A stretch of DNA of 64,000 nt from NCBI RefSeq assembly GCF_001429545.1, contig NZ_LMSP01000004.1, positions 67,654 to 131,653 on the forward strand. The letters run 5' to 3'. Shown in pieces: positions 8,417 to 16,296 of this stretch; within the stretch, counting starts at the first letter, position 1, and each line of letters starts with the position of its first letter. The notes beneath the pieces are model-generated. The model did not search any database. It was not told the DNA's origin and saw only the letters and a list, made by a program, of their open reading frames with translations. Source of the stretch: Paenibacillus sp. Soil787 (GTDB lineage: Bacteria > Bacillota > Bacilli > Paenibacillales > NBRC-103111). The position numbers were made by a program, and so were the translations under genes.

Positions 8417-10231
8417 CTACAGTTTCACCTGCTGCATCAACCCGTCTTCTCCGAAGGTAAGGGGATCTATGCAGACTTCTCGGTGATAGCCTTTCCCTTG
8501 TGTAAACCGGGTCAGTGGCGTGACGAACCGGTGATAAGCAATCCAATACTTATCAGTGCCGGGCTCCTGCAGAATCGAATGATGAGCGGTGCCGAGCATG
8601 TCCTTGTCCTTGTTTTTGAGAAGTACTGGGTAGCGGTAAGTTACTGGACCGTAAAGATGCTCCGCCGTGCCATAGTTCACGTGATAATCCTCGCTGCCGG
8701 TGTCGTCACAGGACCACGTGAAGTGATACTGCCCACCGCGCCTCAGAACAGTGACCGCCTCCCGGAAGTCGCGCAGTCCGGCAAGATTCTTCATCGTATC
8801 CTCAATGATGCTTACCATATCATCGCCGAGCTGGACAATTGCAGGGTGTGCATTTCCAAACAGCAGGTAAGCCGTACCGTCATCCTGGGTAAAGACGGAT
8901 GGGTCAATGGTCTGCCCCATGGCGATATCAAGACGCTTCGTCTGTTCCATGGTAATAAGCGGCTGCGGCTGCGCGCGAAACGGTCCTGCCGGCGTCTCGG
9001 CAACCGCAACACCTATGGCGCTCTCTCCGCTTTCCATTTTGCCGCAGAAATAATAGTAATATTTACCGTTTTTGCTGGCAATGGCCGGGGCCCATGCGCT
9101 GCCGACAGCCCAGGGTACATCTTCCGTCGCAAGATCCAAAATCACGCCTTCGTCTTTCCAAATCCGCATGTCAGCCGAAGAAAACGCATGAAATTGCGTG
9201 CCCGACCAGCCCGTGAAGCCATCGGTTGTGGGATAAAGGTAATAACGGTCACCGAACTTCACAAGATCCGGGTCAGCGAATTGCCCAGGCAGCACCTGAT
9301 GGCCGTCGCCAAACGCCGCCAGAAGGCGGCTGCATTCATCAGCGGTAATAGGGAGGACTCCGCCATGGCGTTTCTTAGTTTTCCCCAAATCGAACGACCC
9401 TTCCGGCAGAATCCGGAATTCTCCGCTTTCAAGGTCGGAGGTCAGCAAGGGGAGGTAACCCTTTCCTTCCGCAAAGCGATCCACAATAAGGCACCACTCC
9501 TCGCGGTCGTTCAGCTTGTAAATTTGCGGGCCTTCCACACCTAACAATTCCTCCAAAGCCGGAGCGGACAGATTGGTAAAGGAGTCTTTTTCCAGTGATG
9601 TGCCTTTTTCGACCCGGATATTCTTAGTCGTTTCATCCTTGGAATAACGGTAGTAGGTACCATTATGGGCAATGATCGTGGTGTCTATGATGTGGTTATC
9701 CCGTTCAATATACTTTTCAGTCGCTGTAAAGCTGCGGAAATCCCTTGTACGGGCACTATAGATTTTTTGTTTCCGCTCTATTTCCTGCGGCTCCTGCGTC
9801 GCGGATGCCCAGAACACCAGGAATTCGTCTGCGGCTTCGTCATAAATGGCCTCTGGCGCCCAGACGCAGCCGGCGCCCGGTACGCCAAGCGTGACTGCCC
9901 ATGGTGAAGACCAGTGCACCAGATCGGCGGATTCCCATACGATAATGTCGCGGCTTCCGGCATTCGCCGCAGTATCCCAGCCCTTTCCGTTTGCAATGCG
10001 GAGATCCGTGGCAATTAGATAAAACTTGTCCTCCTTGGGCGAGCGAACGATAAACGGATCCCTCACGCCCTTTTCCCCCAATTCTGAATGCAGGACCGGT
10101 AAGCCCCTGTTCAGGTCTTTCCAATGCAGGCCGTCCTCACTGTAGGAGAAATAGACCTGCTCGCCATCAGGCTGTTCCCCGATAAAATGCACCAAAAGAT
10201 AACCTGAATATTTGAAATTATGTACTGTCAA
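8417..10231 (-). CDS. Tandem two-domain GH43 family glycosidase (arabinofuranosidase/xylosidase-like)
   Basis: A 604-residue cytoplasmic enzyme (no signal peptide) made of two GH43-like beta-propellers in one chain. The first (about 1-290) has GVRDPFIV, WAPEAIYD and VEGPQIYKL. The second (about 305-604) has FADPDLVKFGDRYYLYPTTD, a DPSVF block and FREAVTVLRRGGQYHFTWS, giving candidate catalytic Asp, Asp and Glu. GH43 members remove arabinose or xylose side groups; which sugar is not readable here. The start is a TTG at 10231 with GGAGG 8 nt upstream. It is followed by a double hairpin terminator and is probably monocistronic, next to an AraC regulator gene. Confidence 0.85.
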   Translation of the reverse strand: MTVHNFKYSGYLLVHFIGEQPDGEQVYFSYSEDGLHWKDLNRGLPVLHSELGEKGVRDPFIVRSPKEDKFYLIATDLRIANGKGWDTAANAGSRDIIVWESADLVHWSSPWAVTLGVPGAGCVWAPEAIYDEAADEFLVFWASATQEPQEIERKQKIYSARTRDFRSFTATEKYIERDNHIIDTTIIAHNGTYYRYSKDETTKNIRVEKGTSLEKDSFTNLSAPALEELLGVEGPQIYKLNDREEWCLIVDRFAEGKGYLPLLTSDLESGEFRILPEGSFDLGKTKKRHGGVLPITADECSRLLAAFGDGHQVLPGQFADPDLVKFGDRYYLYPTTDGFTGWSGTQFHAFSSADMRIWKDEGVILDLATEDVPWAVGSAWAPAIASKNGKYYYYFCGKMESGESAIGVAVAETPAGPFRAQPQPLITMEQTKRLDIAMGQTIDPSVFTQDDGTAYLLFGNAHPAIVQLGDDMVSIIEDTMKNLAGLRDFREAVTVLRRGGQYHFTWSCDDTGSEDYHVNYGTAEHLYGPVTYRYPVLLKNKDKDMLGTAHHSILQEPGTDKYWIAYHRFVTPLTRFTQGKGYHREVCIDPLTFGEDGLMQQVKL

Positions 10232-10274
10232 AATAAAGTCCTCCCCTTATGGATTTTTCGATTCCGAATGCTAA

Positions 10275-10303
10275 ATTATAGGTGCCCGCCCATGGCGGAA
10301 TAA
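10275..10303 (-). promoter_or_regulatory. Probable promoter with dyad operator for GH43 gene
   Basis: On the minus strand a TATAAT -10 box (10275-10280) lies about 45 bp upstream of the TTG start. In the spacer is a perfect 5-3-5 dyad, CCGCC-N3-GGCGG (10286-10298). The -35 box (TTATTC, 10298-10303) is weak, as expected of an activator-dependent promoter. That the neighbouring AraC protein binds here is inference. Confidence 0.45.
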
Positions 10304-10479
10304 TAGATTATTATAGTGAAAAACTAAAAACTAATCTATCGTTTTTTTTGCACTTACCTGCGGTCAAAGGCAAAGTAATGAAATGACCATCTTTATCTTC
10401 AATGGAACCAATCCAAACAGAATAACGCAGCTTCCTACGCCGAGGCTTGTAGGACAAGGGATTCCTTGACTCAGCCAAA

Positions 10480-10621
10480 AAATTTGTCCTTCTAAATAAC
10501 CATTACCTGCATCCATTTTGTGCCATTGTTGATTCATGCTCCACACGCCATATGTCCATTGATCAACTGCAGCACCACCAACAGCAGCGGATCAATCACT
10601 TACTTCCAATGGCTTACCGCA
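10480..10621 (-). pseudogene. Remnant of a ricin-type beta-trefoil (CBM13-like) domain
   Basis: The translated fragment reads CGKPLEVSD, then an in-frame TGA (10592-10594), then SAAVGGAAVDQW, NQQW and MDAGNGYLEG. These are typical blocks of a ricin-B/CBM13 lectin repeat, including the QxW-type signature, interrupted by a stop where GGA would be expected. Similarity ends after LEG. The rest of 10304-10697 carries no gene I recognise. It is probably the last trace of a secreted carbohydrate-binding enzyme. Confidence 0.7.
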
Positions 10622-10697
10622 AACCTCCTAGTATTATCGAATTTTTTGACATTGTGAACACAAAGAAACGAAGATTTTATTAATAAAATGTCATTCA

Positions 10698-11546
10698 TTA
10701 TTTATAATAAAGTAATCGGTTTACGAAAGCATTCCGGTAATCCGTTGGAGTCAAGCTTGTTATTTTCTTGAAGGATTTGGTAAATGAATGACTGTCTGGA
10801 AAACCTAGCTGCATAGAAATCTCATTAATCTTTTGATTGGTATCCGTCAGCAGAAATTTAGCCGCCTCCATTTTTTCTTGCATGATGAATTGCTTTAATG
10901 AAACACCCGCCATAGAGGAAAATAAGCTGGAGAGATGTTTGGCGTTATAACCAAAATGTTTAGCAAGGTGTGTAACTCTTATATTCTCTTGCCGGTTCCA
11001 TTTGATGTAGTCCACAATATCATTATAAAGCTGCTGTTTTAGCAGTTTCTTAGATTGGTTTGGGACCACAAACATCTGGTTGTAAATCTCGCACAAAATA
11101 CTGGTGGTCAAGTAATTGTTTAAGGTCTGTTCCCTGTAGCTGCGAATGGAATCCTGCAATTGCTTCAGCATCACAATGAGCTTTTCGGGACTGCGCAGCG
11201 TACCCGTTTGGGGAAGGACGATAACTCCCGGTTCGTAGACATGCTCGTGAACGGCATCATGAAACGTTTCATGCCCGTATGTTGAGAAATGTAACCAGTA
11301 AAAGCTGCAATCGGACTCTTGGTAGCCATATTGCCACGTACGGGGAGGCATGATCAAGAACTCCCCTTCCCTAAGGGCGAAGCGCTCTGTGCCGCATGAG
11401 ATGTACATCGTTCCGCGGGTTTGAATGAATAACTCGTAATTCATCAATACTCGGTTCATGTGCTTCCACTCGGGAGTCGGCGATACAAATTTTCCTGTCA
11501 TATCCATGACCACCGGTACATCCACACGGAATTGATACAATACCAT
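10698..11546 (-). CDS. AraC family transcriptional regulator
   Basis: A 282-residue protein with an N-terminal cupin-like AraC ligand domain (about 1-150; REGEFLIMPPRTWQYGY) and a C-terminal double helix-turn-helix (about 185-282; LAKHFGYNAKHLSSLF, LGFPDSHSFTKSFKK). The frame extends further upstream, but I start at the ATG ending at 11546 because AGGGG lies 8 nt upstream and the ligand domain begins right after it. It is divergent from the GH127 gene at 11788 and lies upstream of the GH43 gene at 8417, so it is the likely local regulator of arabinoside breakdown. The inducer is unknown. Confidence 0.9.
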   Translation of the reverse strand: MVLYQFRVDVPVVMDMTGKFVSPTPEWKHMNRVLMNYELFIQTRGTMYISCGTERFALREGEFLIMPPRTWQYGYQESDCSFYWLHFSTYGHETFHDAVHEHVYEPGVIVLPQTGTLRSPEKLIVMLKQLQDSIRSYREQTLNNYLTTSILCEIYNQMFVVPNQSKKLLKQQLYNDIVDYIKWNRQENIRVTHLAKHFGYNAKHLSSLFSSMAGVSLKQFIMQEKMEAAKFLLTDTNQKINEISMQLGFPDSHSFTKSFKKITSLTPTDYRNAFVNRLLYYK

Positions 11547-11683
11547 ATTACTGACCCCTGCCCTTTCAGACTTTTTCCCACTTGGCTTAAGAACAGAATA
11601 GCAGAAATATAGAGTTATTTCCATGTCCTATGAGGCTGTTGAAATTGATCATAGTAAAGCCGGCGCGATGAAACCCTTCCTTT

Positions 11684-11710
11684 TTGACACATAATCCAAC
11701 CTTATGTTAT
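11684..11710 (+). promoter_or_regulatory. Possible promoter of GH127/GH146-type gene
   Basis: A consensus TTGACA (11684-11689) followed after 15 bp by TGTTAT (11705-11710), about 78 bp upstream of the chosen start codon. The spacer is short, so the call is tentative. Confidence 0.35.
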
Positions 11711-11787
11711 TTACCCTATCGGCAGAAGACGCTAAGCTTGATATAGTCTCCATCGGAGAACGTTACTATTTAACGGAGGGATTTGGT

Positions 11788-14073
11788 ATGAAGGAAGCTG
11801 CGCCGAGTATGTGGGCTTTGAAGGATATTGGCATGAACCGGGTAGAGTTGACCGGAGCCTATCATGTGAATGCATTCGAGAAGGAAATGGCTTATTTGGC
11901 GAGCTATGATGCGGATCGTCTGCTGGTTGGTTTCCGTGAAGTGGCAGGTCTGCCGGCCAAGGCCCGAATCTATCCCGGATGGGAAAATACGGAGATCAGA
12001 GGCCACACTTTAGGCCACTATCTTACCGCCTGTGCACAGGCTTATTCGCAGAATCAAAGCGTAGAGCTGCTTGCAAAGCTGGAGTATATCGTGACTGAAT
12101 TGGCCGTCTGTCAGCTGGAAAGCGGATACTTGTCGGCGTTTCCGGAGACGCTATTCGAGAATGTGGAGAATAGGAAGCCAGCCTGGGTTCCATGGTATAC
12201 GATGCACAAGATCATCGCCGGTCTAATCGATGTCTACGAATGGACACGAAACCAAACGGCCTATGACGTTGTCAATAAACTGGGGGATTGGGTAGCGCAC
12301 CGCACCTCCAAATGGTCCAAGGAATTGCAGGCTACCGTACTGGCTGTGGAATATGGCGGCATGAACGATTGCCTCTACGACCTGTTCAAATTGACGGGGA
12401 ATAAACGCCACTTGGAATCGGCCCATCAGTTTGATGAGCTTAGCTTGTTTGAGGCAATCTGGGAAGGCAAAGACATATTAAAAGGCAAACATGCCAACAC
12501 AATGATTCCCAAGTTCATAGGAGCCTTGAATCGCTATCTGACATTAGGAGAAAGCGAAGTGTTTTACCGGGAGGCTGCCGCAAGATTCTGGGATATGGTG
12601 GTATATCACCACAGCTATATCACAGGCGGAAACAGCGAATCCGAGCATTTTGGCGAGCCTGATCTTATGGATGCCAAACGCAACGATGTCACTTGCGAAA
12701 CCTGCAACAGCTACAATATGTTGAAGCTGACGAGAGAACTTTTCAAGCTAACGCAGGATGTCAAATACGCCGATTTCTATGAAACTACCTATGTGAACGC
12801 CATTCTGTCTTCCCAGAATCCGGATACCGGGATGACGATGTATTTCCAGCCGATGGCAACAGGTTATTTTAAGATTTACAGCTCGCCGTTCGAGCATTTT
12901 TGGTGCTGTACCGGCACGGGCATGGAAAGCTTCACGAAATTGAACGACAGCATCTATTTCCAACTGGATCAGCGGTTGTACGTGAATCAATATGTCAGCA
13001 GCCAGCTGGATTGGTCGGAACAGAAGGTGAAGATTATACAAACCACCGACCTTCCGTTCACCGATACGGTTCATCTGTCCGTTGAAACGACCGATCAGCA
13101 GGAGCAGCGTTTGTCCATTTATCTGCGTGTGCCTTATTGGGCTGCAGGTGAAATGGCGGTTGCTGTGAATGGCAAAGCCGTTCAACCGCAGGTAAGTAAT
13201 GGTTATGCTTTAATCGAACGGGTCTGGAAGAACGGCGACACCGTTCATGTCCAAATCCCGATGAAAGCCGCTTACTCCTCCTTACCGGATGCGCCGCATG
13301 TGGTCGGGTTTAAGTACGGTCCAGTTGTACTAAGCGCCGCATTGGGCAAAGACGATATGGTCGAATCCAGGACAGGCATTATCGTAAGTATTCCGACCAA
13401 GCGAATGCTTGTGAAAGATTTTATCACCCCTCAAGGTATGAGTGTCCATGAGTGGTTAGGCGGATTCGATCAGCATTTCGTTCGCAAGAACGGCGAATTA
13501 GCCTTTGTGCTCCGAAATACGGATGAGGACGATCATCTGGTCTTTACGCCTCACTATAAGCAGCATAATGAAAGATACGGGATCTATTGGAAATTGGTTG
13601 AGGCCGGTTCGGATGATTTACGGGAGCATCTGGAGAAGAGCCATAAGGAGCAGCTCCTCAGAGAGACTACTATCGACAGTGTACAGGTAGGCAATGACCA
13701 ATATGAGCTGGAGCATCAGGTCAAGGGCGGGCTTACCCATGCAGGTACTTGGGAGGGCTTGAACGGCAGAAGAGCGGAACCTGACGGATGGTTCAGTTAT
13801 GAATTGAAAGTATCGGCCGGACAAAAGAACGGTCTGTCGGTCACCTTCTTATATGGGTACAAAGACATCAGTTTGGAGATCTGGATTGATGGGAAACTGT
13901 TGATAACCGAAACCTCACCGAATGAGAGAATTCGGGGATTTTATGAGAAAATAATTGAAATCCCCGCGGATTTGATTGCATCAGATCAAGAATCGGTTGT
14001 GGTCAAGTTTGTACCCATTGGAGGTTTGAACGGTATTTATGGCATTCTTAGATCCATAAAGCTTAGTTCATAA
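11788..14073 (+). CDS. GH127-family beta-L-arabinofuranosidase, long form (GH146-like)
   Basis: A 761-residue cytoplasmic enzyme of the DUF1680 fold. The alpha/alpha-barrel begins near residue 20 and carries GHTLGHYLTACA, WVPWYTMHKI, a metal/catalytic segment CETCNSYNM, and HFWCCTGTGMES with the paired cysteines expected for the Cys nucleophile and zinc site. Beta-sandwich domains follow to the C-terminus. The frame is open for 28 codons upstream, but the ATG at 11788 has GGAGG 8 nt before it and starts in the conserved region. The long form with a C-terminal extension resembles GH146 more than classical GH127. It probably releases beta-linked L-arabinofuranose from pectic or glycoprotein side chains. 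It is divergent from an AraC gene. Confidence 0.85.
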   Translation: MKEAAPSMWALKDIGMNRVELTGAYHVNAFEKEMAYLASYDADRLLVGFREVAGLPAKARIYPGWENTEIRGHTLGHYLTACAQAYSQNQSVELLAKLEYIVTELAVCQLESGYLSAFPETLFENVENRKPAWVPWYTMHKIIAGLIDVYEWTRNQTAYDVVNKLGDWVAHRTSKWSKELQATVLAVEYGGMNDCLYDLFKLTGNKRHLESAHQFDELSLFEAIWEGKDILKGKHANTMIPKFIGALNRYLTLGESEVFYREAAARFWDMVVYHHSYITGGNSESEHFGEPDLMDAKRNDVTCETCNSYNMLKLTRELFKLTQDVKYADFYETTYVNAILSSQNPDTGMTMYFQPMATGYFKIYSSPFEHFWCCTGTGMESFTKLNDSIYFQLDQRLYVNQYVSSQLDWSEQKVKIIQTTDLPFTDTVHLSVETTDQQEQRLSIYLRVPYWAAGEMAVAVNGKAVQPQVSNGYALIERVWKNGDTVHVQIPMKAAYSSLPDAPHVVGFKYGPVVLSAALGKDDMVESRTGIIVSIPTKRMLVKDFITPQGMSVHEWLGGFDQHFVRKNGELAFVLRNTDEDDHLVFTPHYKQHNERYGIYWKLVEAGSDDLREHLEKSHKEQLLRETTIDSVQVGNDQYELEHQVKGGLTHAGTWEGLNGRRAEPDGWFSYELKVSAGQKNGLSVTFLYGYKDISLEIWIDGKLLITETSPNERIRGFYEKIIEIPADLIASDQESVVVKFVPIGGLNGIYGILRSIKLSS

Positions 14074-14125
14074 ACCCTCTGCGTTTATTCAGTCGTCAAC
14101 GCTTACCATCGTGATTAAAGAAATG

Positions 14126-14192
14126 GATGGAGCGGTTTAACCTCGTCGGAACCCACTGCATCCGACATTGAGGTACCCCTCCATCAATTTTC
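14126..14192. terminator. Nested hairpin between convergent genes
   Basis: Outer stem GATGGAG (14126-14132)/CTCCATC (14179-14185) with inner paired blocks CCTC/GAGG and CGGA/TCCG. On the plus strand AATTTTC follows; on the minus strand a T-rich stretch follows. It lies between the convergent GH127 and GH5 genes, so a bidirectional terminator is plausible. Confidence 0.45.
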
Positions 14193-14216
14193 TGACAATC
14201 TTGTTCTTCCTTACAA

Positions 14217-15815
14217 TTAGGGATTAACAAACTGCCATTGCAGGTTGGTACTGGTGTCACTGCTCCACTGCTTCAAGTCGGAACCGTTTGCCGTACTGCC
14301 GCCGCCATCCAAATACAGACCGGTAGAAGCATTCTTTATCCTGTAATTGCTTCCGTAGGGTTCCAATACCCACTGCTGGTTCCAACTGGTGCTGTTTCTC
14401 CACTGTCCGCAAATGGAGCCTATTGCGGTACGGCCCATACCGTCAAGATACAAACCTGTCGTAACATTTTTGATTTTGTAATAGCTTCCATAGAATTCCA
14501 TTATCCATCGTTGGTTATTGCTGGTGCCGGCGCTCCATTGGCCTGCATTCGAGCCGTCTGCGGTGCGGCCCATGCCGTCAATATATAAGCCTGTGGCAAC
14601 GTTCTTCATTTTATGAGTGTTCATAACGCTCATGATCGCATCAATAATTCCCTGCTGAGTTATCGCATAGGTAGACCTGTTAAACAATCCAAAACCATAA
14701 GATCCATTCCATCCATTATCCCAAATAATCGGTACCGAACCGTATTTCCTGGCTGTTGTGCTTACTGCTTTGGCAAATGCCGCACGATACGTATTATTCG
14801 TTGAATCAAAGGCTGTTTTATCTATGGAACCGAATTCACCGATGACTACAGGATATCCTTGTGTTGCGAATTTATCATACGTGGACTTCAGTTGCGAATC
14901 CAAATAATCTTCCTGCCCCCAGGTTGATTTTTTAGAAGGGTTGGTCGCCGTCGCTCCATATTGGGTGATGGTGCCGGATTCCTCCCCACAGAAGTCCCAG
15001 GGCGAGTAATAATGAACGGAAATCATGATTCTCTTTTCGGAACTCGGAATGGCAGAAGATCGATAATTGTCCGTAGGAAGCGCAAAGCCGTAATTACCTA
15101 CAGTATAATCAATGCTCGTGTTCCAGCCGGGAATCAGAAGCCATCTTGCGCTATTGTTTCCTCCGGTTTGTCTTACGGTATCGACGAAGATCTGATTATA
15201 AGCGTTAAGATTTGAATAGTATGTGGGGTTTGGTGTGCCATAAGTGCCATCAAATTCTTCGTTCATGGATTCAAAGATCAAATGCTCATCATAATTGACA
15301 AACGTATTAGCAATCTGCTGCCAGACTTTTTGATATTTGGCCCTAATCGTTGTTTGATCGTTTGAATTGACTAGCAGCCAAGAACCGGTGACTGAATTGT
15401 AACCGTCTCCATGAATGTTGGTGATGACATACAAACCCTCGTTGTAGGCATAGTCCACGACTGCTTTCACTCTGTTCAGCCATGCAGAATCAATCGTATA
15501 ATTCGGTGCACTCCCTATCTTATTCAAATACGAAACAGGGATACGGATTGTTTTAAATCCTGCTGCTTTTACCCTTTGAATGAACGCCTGCGTGACATTA
15601 GGAATGCTTTCGCTGGGTGTACCGTTGGAACTGAGTTCAAGCTGGTTTCCCAAATTCCAGCCCGCACCCATTTCAAAAACAATTTGTGACGCATTCAATT
15701 GCGTGAAATCGGCTGTTTCTGCAGATGCTGACGGAATCCAACTGGGTATAACAGTTGCAAATACCAATACCATGGCTAACAAAAAGACCCTGAATCTCTT
15801 AACTATTGACAACAT
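14217..15815 (-). CDS. Secreted GH5 endoglucanase with ricin-type lectin domain
   Basis: A 532-residue exported enzyme. A Sec signal peptide (about 1-32, ending PSASAE) precedes a GH5 barrel (about 35-385). It has GWNLGNQLE, RIPVSY, the acid/base Glu186 in NEEF and the nucleophile Glu327 in VIGEFGS. The C-terminal 140 residues are a three-repeat beta-trefoil lectin (GLYIDGMGRTA, GLYLDGMGRTA, GLYLDGGGSTA, each followed by a Q-x-W-like block). The start is the ATG ending at 15815 with GGAGGG 7 nt upstream. The GWNLGN motif suggests GH5_4-like endo-beta-glucanase or xyloglucanase activity; the subfamily is not certain. It lies downstream of the fucosidase gene with a 480-bp gap, so it is probably transcribed separately. 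Confidence 0.87.
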   Translation of the reverse strand: MLSIVKRFRVFLLAMVLVFATVIPSWIPSASAETADFTQLNASQIVFEMGAGWNLGNQLELSSNGTPSESIPNVTQAFIQRVKAAGFKTIRIPVSYLNKIGSAPNYTIDSAWLNRVKAVVDYAYNEGLYVITNIHGDGYNSVTGSWLLVNSNDQTTIRAKYQKVWQQIANTFVNYDEHLIFESMNEEFDGTYGTPNPTYYSNLNAYNQIFVDTVRQTGGNNSARWLLIPGWNTSIDYTVGNYGFALPTDNYRSSAIPSSEKRIMISVHYYSPWDFCGEESGTITQYGATATNPSKKSTWGQEDYLDSQLKSTYDKFATQGYPVVIGEFGSIDKTAFDSTNNTYRAAFAKAVSTTARKYGSVPIIWDNGWNGSYGFGLFNRSTYAITQQGIIDAIMSVMNTHKMKNVATGLYIDGMGRTADGSNAGQWSAGTSNNQRWIMEFYGSYYKIKNVTTGLYLDGMGRTAIGSICGQWRNSTSWNQQWVLEPYGSNYRIKNASTGLYLDGGGSTANGSDLKQWSSDTSTNLQWQFVNP

Positions 15816-16296
15816 GCACAATCCCTCCGTCTCACATTTCTCTTCAATTTTAAATGAGTTCAACTGAAGAACTTCGATCCGATAATGACTTTATGAATTC
15901 CCCCCTTCCATTAATATAGTCTCATGGAATTTCTTCCTGAAGACTGGAGTAAGAATAGCTACGATGCAATTTAATTATATGATAATAAATGAATAAGAAA
16001 TCACCCCATAAATTGTTACAAAAATCATATAAAAATCTCGAAAGGGCTTTCAAAAAGAACCCCGAGCCCACATAGAGATCAACCATCCGAAGGCCAGGGA
16101 ATATTCTCCGGTCTTTAGACCTCTTCGGAAATTGTTGTGCTTCTTCAAATACAAATAGGGGCTTCCCAAGAGAGAGCCCCGTTAAAGAACTTGTTTTTAC
16201 ACCTTTTAGAAATGCCGCGGGTTTGCATTGCCTACGCTGGCCGCCTTCTGCTCCGATGGCATGGACAGGGTCGGCTTGCAAACCCGGGTCCAAACG
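15816..16296. other. Intergenic stretch with inverted repeats
   Basis: No convincing gene. A perfect 10-bp inverted repeat CGGGTTTGCA (16218-16227)/TGCAAACCCG (16277-16286) starts 10 nt after the fucosidase stop. A 6-bp hairpin GGGGCT/AGCCCC sits at 16158-16180. Either could end the fucosidase transcript, but neither has a clear T-tract. A 123-codon frame at 15922-16293 has no ribosome binding site and spans both repeats, so I do not call it. Confidence 0.5.

Noticed and set aside
8483..9544. 353-codon plus-strand frame opposite the GH43 gene
   Set aside because: Antisense shadow of the GH43 gene with Arg/His-rich composition and no ribosome binding site.
15922..16293. 123-codon minus-strand frame after the fucosidase gene
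   Set aside because: No ribosome binding site; covers two inverted repeats and low-complexity sequence; no family features.
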